A DNA stretch of 64,000 nucleotides from Prinia subflava (Eukaryota > Chordata > Aves > Passeriformes > Cisticolidae): contig NC_086283.1 in the NCBI RefSeq assembly GCF_021018805.1, positions 16,520,162-16,584,161 on the forward strand, written 5' to 3'. The notes below the pieces were generated by a model. The model searched no databases. It had not been told where the DNA came from and saw nothing but the letters and a program-made list of their open reading frames with translations. The translations under genes were made by a program, and so were the position numbers. Below, in pieces: positions 58,671 to 64,000 of the stretch (its first letter is position 1; each line of letters starts with the position of its first letter).

Positions 58671-59908
58671 ATTTCTCACTATGAGGTAAAAGAATGTTAG
58701 TTTTTTCTTACTAAAAAGGTTAGAATGAGCTACAGAGGGAGTCAGTTTTTGAAGTTTATTTGGTTGCAAATCTCTATCCACAGGCCCACCTTGCTTTGTA
58801 AGAAAATGAGGACATTATCTCAAAATGCTCTGCTACTTAGTCACAAACCCACAGCTTTAAGAGAGAATTGATTGTAATTCTTAGCAAGGCATGAATTTCC
58901 ATGGTCATCTATGAGAAAACCATCCACAGAACAAAATCCTGAAAAAACAGTTTACAGGTCTTTTGCAGCAAACACATTTTATGTTTGTGTGAGTACATTA
59001 TCACCTGGCTGCTCCAGTGGTGGGATAATGGGATGAGGATCATGGAATTAGAAGGTAGGGAAGCCAAGCTGCCGAGATCAGTGGCTGAGACCATCAGCCT
59101 GACCAAAGCATGCTGCCTGTATGTAACACTGAAGCCCTCCCATTCCTCCAGCAAGGGAAAATACAAGTTCTATCTCTACATACAAAGGTTGGAAGGACTA
59201 CGTTACCTTACAGAAGATGTGCAGGGAACCTTGCCAACTCAACTTCAAGCACAAAGTTTAGAAGTACTTATGTGATGAGATATTTGAAGTGAAAATCAGC
59301 CCTGGGCTCCCAGAGGTGTAGCACAGAGCAGTGACAATCCCAGCTCAGCTACCCTTTTGCAGTAAGGCAGCATGATGAGAGCTCATCATTTGCCAAAGGG
59401 AACTCCTGGCTGAGGAACAGCAAATTCCAATTTACAAGACTGAAACTCCAAGGTCACTAGAAAACATTCCTCTTCATTGCTCACAAGAGCCAAAACTGGT
59501 TTTAACTTCCCATATATCTGGAAACCAAAGAGCTCACCCAGCATTTCACTGTCTACACAGAGATAATGACACTGCACCAACAAAAAGCTCACAGCTCTTC
59601 TACCACAGCTGACAGGGAAGGTTCCAAATGCCTGCTTTCCTGAGATTTCAAAATTTTCTTACACAAAAAGCTAATCAAACACTTGTACATTACTCACTCT
59701 CCTTGCTAAGTTGCATGTAGCTGTACTTTACACCTGAGCAGTAGCTGGGATCATGTAACCTACCCCTGCCCCAAAACTCAAAGAGAGAATTCGGGATGTT
59801 ATCCAGCTGCAGGCCGAGAAGAAGAACATTACCTGGGGAAGTCCCTCCAAAAAGTCTAAGCAGCATAGGAGATTCTCTCTCAGAAGTATATACATATATA
59901 TAGACAGG
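58671..59908. other. DNA between the LTR-like unit and the class I ERV
   Basis: No gene is recognised. A TA-rich word and a T-rich tract at about 59885-59935 lie at the point where ERV pol similarity stops. Confidence 0.4.
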
Positions 59909-60322
59909 TCAGCACTTTTTTTTTCTTTTTGTGCCTTTGACCACAGCATACCCAGATGCCCTTTTTCCTTCTACCATTCTAGATGACCCATCTGTGAACA
60001 GGACTCTCCTGTATGGTAAGGGGATGTCCTCCAAATCCTCCCTCACCTTGGTCTGTAGGTCAGTAACTTCTAAACAGCTATGTTCTAATCCTGCTACAGG
60101 CTCACTGGAAAGAAATTGGGCGGAGTTTAGACTCTTGGAGGTGGTCAATTCTAGGTCATTTGTGTTCATAAAAATGATCTCATATTTGAAGATCTGTGGG
60201 TCAGTTAGCCATTGCTGGGCTTTCTGGGACAGTATGGTTTTTAGGTCATGTGGGGTATGTGCAACAATCTTCCCTTGTAGTGTCAGCTTTTGTGCTTCTT
60301 CTATAAGCACTGCAGTGGCCAC
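59909..60322 (-). pseudogene. ERV pol fragment: connection domain and start of RNase H
   Basis: The 137-codon frame includes the connection-like stretch ILSQKAQQWLTDPQIFKYE and then VLFTDGSS, the first catalytic Asp motif of RNase H. It stops a few residues later in a Lys-rich A-run (TKRKKKC), so most of RNase H and everything after it is absent. The frame differs from the preceding pol piece. Confidence 0.8.
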
Positions 60323-60363
60323 TATGGCTTGCAGGCAGGTTGGCCACCCCCTTGCAACAGGAT

Positions 60364-60561
60364 CTAAGAGTCTTGACAGGTAGGCAATAGGCTTTCTATG
60401 GCCTCCCCATTCTTGACTAGCACTCCGTAGGTAATTTCTCCCTCTGCATTCACAAATAAATCAAATTTCTTCTTGAGATCTGGTAGACTGAGTACCGGAG
60501 CAGAGGGTAGTTTAATTTTTAAGTTTTCCAATCGGGTTTTATCTTCTACTGTCCATTCCAT
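60364..60561 (-). pseudogene. ERV pol fragment: reverse transcriptase thumb/connection
   Basis: A 65-codon frame with LPSAPVLSLPDLKKKFDLFV and NAEGEITYGVL, typical of the RT-to-RNase H connection in class I ERVs. It overlaps the end of the upstream piece in another frame, marking a frameshift near 60550. Confidence 0.8.
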
Positions 60562-61015
60562 TCCACAGGCTCTGGTTGGACTAACTTCTCATATAGGAAT
60601 TTAACAGCCTGGGAATACTGATCTATCCATAATTTACAGTATCCCAATAAGCCTAGTAATTTTCTTACATCCCGTTTGGTTTTGGGTGCCAAAATGGACA
60701 CTATCCCTGAGATTCGCTCTGGACTCAACTTTTGCATCCTTCTCATATGAGATGCCCGAGGTATGTGACTTGTGACTCTGCGAATTGCAGTTTAGTCCTA
60801 GGTGTTTTCAAGCCCCCCTTCGCCAGGAAGGGGGAAAGCTCAACACTTGTCTTTCTTACACTAGCTTGTTCTCTTCCTGACACCAGGATATCATCCACGT
60901 ACTGCAGAATTTGTACTCTGTCTTCAGGGACAAACTGTTTTAACAATTCTTCTAAAGCCTGCCCGAATAGGTTGGGAGACTCCATAAAGCCTTGGGGAAG
61001 GCGGGTCCACCTCAA
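60546..61015 (-). pseudogene. ERV pol fragment: reverse transcriptase palm with YVDD
   Basis: Two overlapping frames (60743-61015 and 60546-60746). The first has LPQGFMESPNLFGQALEELL and the catalytic YVDD at 60890-60901, the second LLGLLGYCKLWIDQY. The active-site motif is intact locally, but the frame breaks near 60745. RT copies retroviral RNA; here it is a relic. Confidence 0.87.
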
Positions 61016-61137
61016 CTGCTGCTTCCTTTTGTCTCAGGACACTCCCATTCAAAAGTGAACCAACCACAGCTCTCTTCAGCAAGGGGACAAGCCCAAAAGG
61101 CATCTTTTAAGTCAATGACTGTGAACCATGCACGTTC

Positions 61138-61404
61138 TCAGGGGATCCTACTCAGAAGCGTATATGGGTTTGACACTACTGGATGTCTCGTTATGATTCT
61201 CTTATTCACCTCCCTTAAATCTTGCACCAGTCTGAACTTTCCCTCAGCCTTTTTAACCACGAGGATGAGGGTGTTATGAGGGGACATACAAGGTTCCAAT
61301 ATTTTTTCAGCTAGTAGGTGGGTTATAACTGACGCTAGCCCTCTCCTGGCTTCTATGGAAACAGGATATTGTTTCACTCTAATAGGGGGTGTCCCTTCTT
61401 GCAT
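61138..61404 (-). pseudogene. ERV pol fragment: reverse transcriptase fingers
   Basis: An 88-codon frame with SIEARRGLASVITHLLAEKI, then FRLVQDLREVNKRI, the conserved fingers motif. The frame ends just before 61138 and resumes in another frame near 61015, so about 120 bases carry at least one shift. Confidence 0.85.
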
Positions 61405-61526
61405 TTCTATTTTTATGTGGGGATGTCAAGATACCCATACTTCCCCTCTTCAGCCCATACTTCTGGCACAATATCACCTAGGTCTTCGGCTGTAATTTTC
61501 ATTACGTGCACTACCATTTTACCCCC

Positions 61527-61802
61527 TCATGGTATTACTCCTATGCCCAGCCGAACTTGCAGATTCCTCCCTAGCAGGTTCCCATCTAACTTTGGTAAAT
61601 ATACAAAATCAGTGACTAACTGCTTTGAATTTCCCCTGATCTCAATGTTTTCTGCAATGGGAACCATAAAGGGTTCTCCCTCAACTCCTAGAACACCGCA
61701 CATTGCCCTCCCAATCACAATTCCTATCAGGAGCTTAGTAATACTTGACTTATCCGCTCCCGTGTCTACTAGAAATTCATACGCTTCATGAGGGGGACCC
61801 AC
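61527..61802 (-). pseudogene. ERV protease, truncated by stop
   Basis: A 91-codon frame with the aspartic-protease active site FLVDTGADKSS; DTGA is encoded at 61755-61766. The later NLLGRNLQVRLG block is the family helix motif. A TGA ends the frame at 61527, with a further stop and frame change before the RT piece. Protease would cleave the Gag-Pol polyprotein. Confidence 0.87.
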
Positions 61803-61946
61803 CTCAAATTTTACTATGGGCCCATCCCTTGGGTCCCCTAAATGATGGAGCCCATGACACCCCTAGCCATCATGACCTTTCCCCCTCAGGAATTTTCCCA
61901 GGGCCTCCTGTTCCCTAGCAATTGCTTCATCGAAGGAGATTTTCTG

Positions 61947-61988
61947 ACAATGCCATTTCAGATGACCTACCTCCTCGCAATAATAACA
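61947..61988 (-). pseudogene. ERV nucleocapsid zinc knuckle (CCHC)
   Basis: The minus strand encodes CYYCEEVGHLKWHC, an exact C-x2-C-x4-H-x4-C zinc knuckle. Only one knuckle is present, as in gammaretrovirus-like Gag. It lies between the capsid and protease pieces, in the expected place. It is too short to stand out as an open frame. Confidence 0.85.
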
Positions 61989-62096
61989 CCTCTTATTTTC
62001 TCCTGGCCTCTGGGGGGTACCACAAGGCAGTAAATCCTTCTTCCTGTCTTTCCCAGAGGGGGCTCTTGGATCCTCTCCTCCTTGTGAACCCTGGGT

Positions 62097-62393
62097 TCAC
62101 TTCACACTTTCCTTAGCCACCACTACCTTAATTCTTGCCTTACTTTTGGCCTTTTCTTCTTCTCTCCTCAAATAAACTTTGAGGGCCTCCCTTAGCAACT
62201 CATTTGTTCCTTTCTCTTGCCAATCTTCAATTTTTTCTATCTTCCTCCTTATATCTGGCCAGGACTTGGTTACAAACTGTATCTTTAGAAGAGCCTGGCC
62301 TTCGGGGCTATCTGGGTCTGAATTGGAATATTGTTGGAAATTTTTCCTTAGTCTATTTAGCCAAGCGGCCGGGGTTTCATCCTTCTCTTGCAT
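62097..62393 (-). pseudogene. ERV gag capsid fragment
   Basis: A 98-codon frame from QEKDETPAAWLNRLRKNFQQ through SWPDIRRKIEKIEDW to a charged tail RREEEKAKSKARIK. This is the C-terminal part of a class I capsid with the charged assembly helix that follows it. Upstream capsid sequence (to about 62950) is broken and hard to read. Confidence 0.85.
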
Positions 62394-62954
62394 CCCATCA
62401 AAGGCTAATTTTGTGTTGTTATTTCAAGGGACTGCTTCTTTGATCCCTTTTATTATTAAACCTCTGTAGTCTTCCATATTCCTCCTATCTTCCTCTCTAT
62501 TTGGGTCCCAACCCAGGTTGGTTATGGGCAGTTTATGGTCTCCCAGGGGACCCATTCAATTCTCCCTTTCTCAAATTCATATTCCCGCAGTCCAAATCAA
62601 CCGGACCTCTTCAGGGTTAAACAGTATGCCCAAGATAGAATTCAGCTCTCCCCATGTATAAATATTTGGGCCTAAAAACCGATTAGCAACTCCCACAGGA
62701 TTTTCTACCAAATTACTTAACTCTTTAACCCCCTAACCTCAGAGGCCGTGAGGGGTGCATTTACAAATCCCACCCCTCCCATCACCCCGCCCATGGGGAC
62801 TTCTCTTTAGGGGAAAAGTTTCGTTTTGGAACAAGTGTTGCAATAGGGTCCCTCTGGGGTTTCTACCATTTGAGATGGGGGAGTCGGTGCAGGAATTTGC
62901 TGATTCGGAGGAGACAAGCTTGTACTACTTGGTAAACTTAAGTACCAGTGTTGG

Positions 62955-63236
62955 GGGGTGCGTGTAGGGACTGCAGACGGTGAAGAGGAAGGGGTCAGTT
63001 TGAGTCCCAGGGATACTAAGGGTGGAGTCGGGGAGTAGAAGGAATTGGTTTTTGAGGGTGCTGGGTAAGACGGAGGAGGTATGGGAGGTGCAGCTATTGG
63101 GGAAATTACTATTGGGGTACTAGCTAGGGAAGGGGTGGGAGCTTCAGTTTGAGGGATTAGAATATGGTCTTCGGGTGGAGCTGGGAAATTAGAGGCTTGG
63201 GGACTATTAGGATAAACAGCGGGGGTAGATAGTTAA
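62955..63236 (-). pseudogene. ERV gag proline-rich segment with PPSY motif
   Basis: One minus-strand frame across this stretch is strongly proline- and serine-rich (for example IAAPPIPPPSYPAPS). PPSY is encoded at 63065-63076 and fits the PPxY late-domain form that recruits host ubiquitin ligases in gammaretroviral Gag. The segment lies between matrix and capsid as expected. Confidence 0.7.
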
Positions 63237-63314
63237 GGGGGTCCCACACAGAACTTTTTGGTTTCTTTTCCTCTTTTTCCTCCTCTTTCCTTGGTCTTTG
63301 CAACTTACAAATTT

Positions 63315-63647
63315 TTACAGGTTTTTTTCTGTCATTACCTTTTGCCAACAGGCAGCGTAAAGGATCTGCTCAGTGTCTGTGTCCCTTTGTGCTCTCAAAT
63401 GCTGATTTAATTGTGAGCACATCCAAGAATCTCTCATTCCACACCACGGCCACTCTCCTACTAAATTTAAAGTGGGCCATATTTCTATGCAATAGTAAAT
63501 CATTTTAACTTTGTCCAGGTCCCAAGTTGCCTCCCGAGTATCCCACTGTTCTAACATTTGTCCTAAGGGACTGTATGGTGGAATACTTCTCAATTCCTCT
63601 TCCTTTTTCTTTCCTTGTCTCATGTGCTTGCTCACACATCCTCCCAT
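63315..63647 (-). pseudogene. ERV gag matrix, start codon present, frameshifted
   Basis: ATG at 63645-63647 begins MGGCVSKH, a myristoylation-type N-terminus, so I prefer it to the upstream Met at 63689. The frame runs 110 codons with TWDLDKVKMIYYCIEIWPTL and a Trp-rich core, then stops at 63315. The downstream gag continues in an overlapping frame (63157-63348), so a shift occurred around the T7 run (A7 on the coding strand) near 63325-63331. Confidence 0.82.
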
Positions 63648-63821
63648 TTTTCCTGGGTCTAAAATCAAAAATATAGCACTCTTACTCAAATGAAAATTTT
63701 AAGCTAGAGCAACTTAATCTATAAATACACAACCCCTTTCTCGACTAAGGCCTTTTAACGTGCCCCTACTTGAACTGAGAATTAAAGATGGGTGACTTAT
63801 ATCCTCAATTTCCAATCACAC

Positions 63822-64000
63822 CTCAGCACCCCAAAAGCAGCCCAGCAACCTGCCCTTAGGGTCTCGGCCACTGCTCCAGCCAGTGCTCTCTCTCTCTTTC
63901 CTCAATACCCCAAAAGTAGCTCTGCCAACCACTACTCCAGCCAGTGCCGATTCAGCACCCTGACAGCAGCCTCCTGCCCCAGCCAGTGCTCCCCAGCCAG
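63822..64000 (-). repeat. Imperfect tandem repeat in the ERV leader
   Basis: Three units on the plus strand begin near 63822, 63901 and 63952. Each has an AGCACCCCAAAAGCAGC-like start and a CTCCAGCCAGTGC-like end. The last is cut by the window edge. They lie between gag and the unseen 5' LTR, or within that LTR. Confidence 0.65.

Larger units (their letters stand above)
59909..64000 (-). mobile_element. Truncated class I (gammaretrovirus-like) ERV, runs off the right edge
   Basis: On the minus strand the order is leader repeats, gag (matrix, proline-rich segment, capsid, zinc knuckle), protease, reverse transcriptase and the first RNase H motif. All are broken by stops and frame changes. The gag-like Asp-Glu-Thr-Pro-Ala-Ala capsid motif, the single CCHC knuckle, and the LVDTGAD protease in line with gag suggest class I. 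RNase H after its first motif, integrase, env and the 3' LTR are missing. The 5' LTR and primer site lie beyond base 64000. It is clearly non-functional and older than the 24-27 kb provirus. Confidence 0.88.

Noticed and set aside
59728..59949. Hydrophobic minus-strand frame next to truncated pol, considered as env
   Set aside because: No signal peptide, furin site, CX6CC or fusion-peptide pattern, and wrong position relative to the missing integrase.
59931..60383. 150-codon plus-strand frame, and similar at 61369-61791
   Set aside because: They are the antisense shadow of ERV pol and protease, which carry real motifs on the minus strand.
1..64000. CRISPR arrays, operons, bacterial promoters, tRNA or rRNA genes
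   Set aside because: Interrupted genes with GT/AG introns, CpG island, CR1 and ERVs show a vertebrate nuclear genome. The spaced repeats seen are LTRs or simple repeats, and no cloverleaf RNA was found.

Overview
This is a vertebrate nuclear window and almost certainly a bird, most likely a songbird. It carries two neighbouring host genes on the plus strand, RASGEF1B (3300-17067) and PRKG2 (32406-52550), in the order found next to each other in tetrapods. Introns are compact. The repeats are CR1 retroposon fragments and several endogenous retrovirus (ERV) LTRs, one pair nearly identical, which fits passerine genomes. The species cannot be named from sequence alone. I found no CRISPR array, tRNA gene or prokaryotic feature.

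Left third (1-18.4 kb): all 13 coding exons of RASGEF1B join in frame to 473 codons plus stop, the usual length of this Ras-family exchange factor. A CR1 fragment lies in intron 2 and a solo LTR with a perfect 4-bp target duplication lies in intron 3. Middle (18.4-29.7 kb): intergenic DNA, plus a young minus-strand ERVL-like provirus (24443-26903). It has two LTRs, a primer site matching tRNA-Ile, a polypurine tract, and only the RNase H end and integrase of pol. Its deletion starts right after the primer site.

Right half: a CpG island (about 29.74-30.43 kb) with a probable noncoding first exon precedes PRKG2. The 18 coding exons of PRKG2 give 771 codons plus stop: an N-myristoylation site, coiled coil, pseudosubstrate region, two cyclic-nucleotide-binding domains and an AGC kinase domain, all with key residues present. 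A CR1 copy ends about 48 bases before one exon and a (CTCCTT)17 tract lies shortly before another. A 1.37-kb solo LTR sits inside the PRKG2 3' UTR, ahead of the first canonical host poly(A) signal.

Right end (58.2-64.0 kb): a further LTR-like unit, then a second, older, class I (gammaretrovirus-like) ERV on the minus strand. It keeps matrix, a proline-rich region with a PPSY motif, capsid, one zinc knuckle, protease and reverse transcriptase, broken by stops and frameshifts, and it is cut off at the first RNase H motif. Its leader contains a tandem repeat that runs off the window. I see no wholly new biological system. The most unusual items are the deleted but integrase-bearing provirus and the LTR in the PRKG2 3' UTR.
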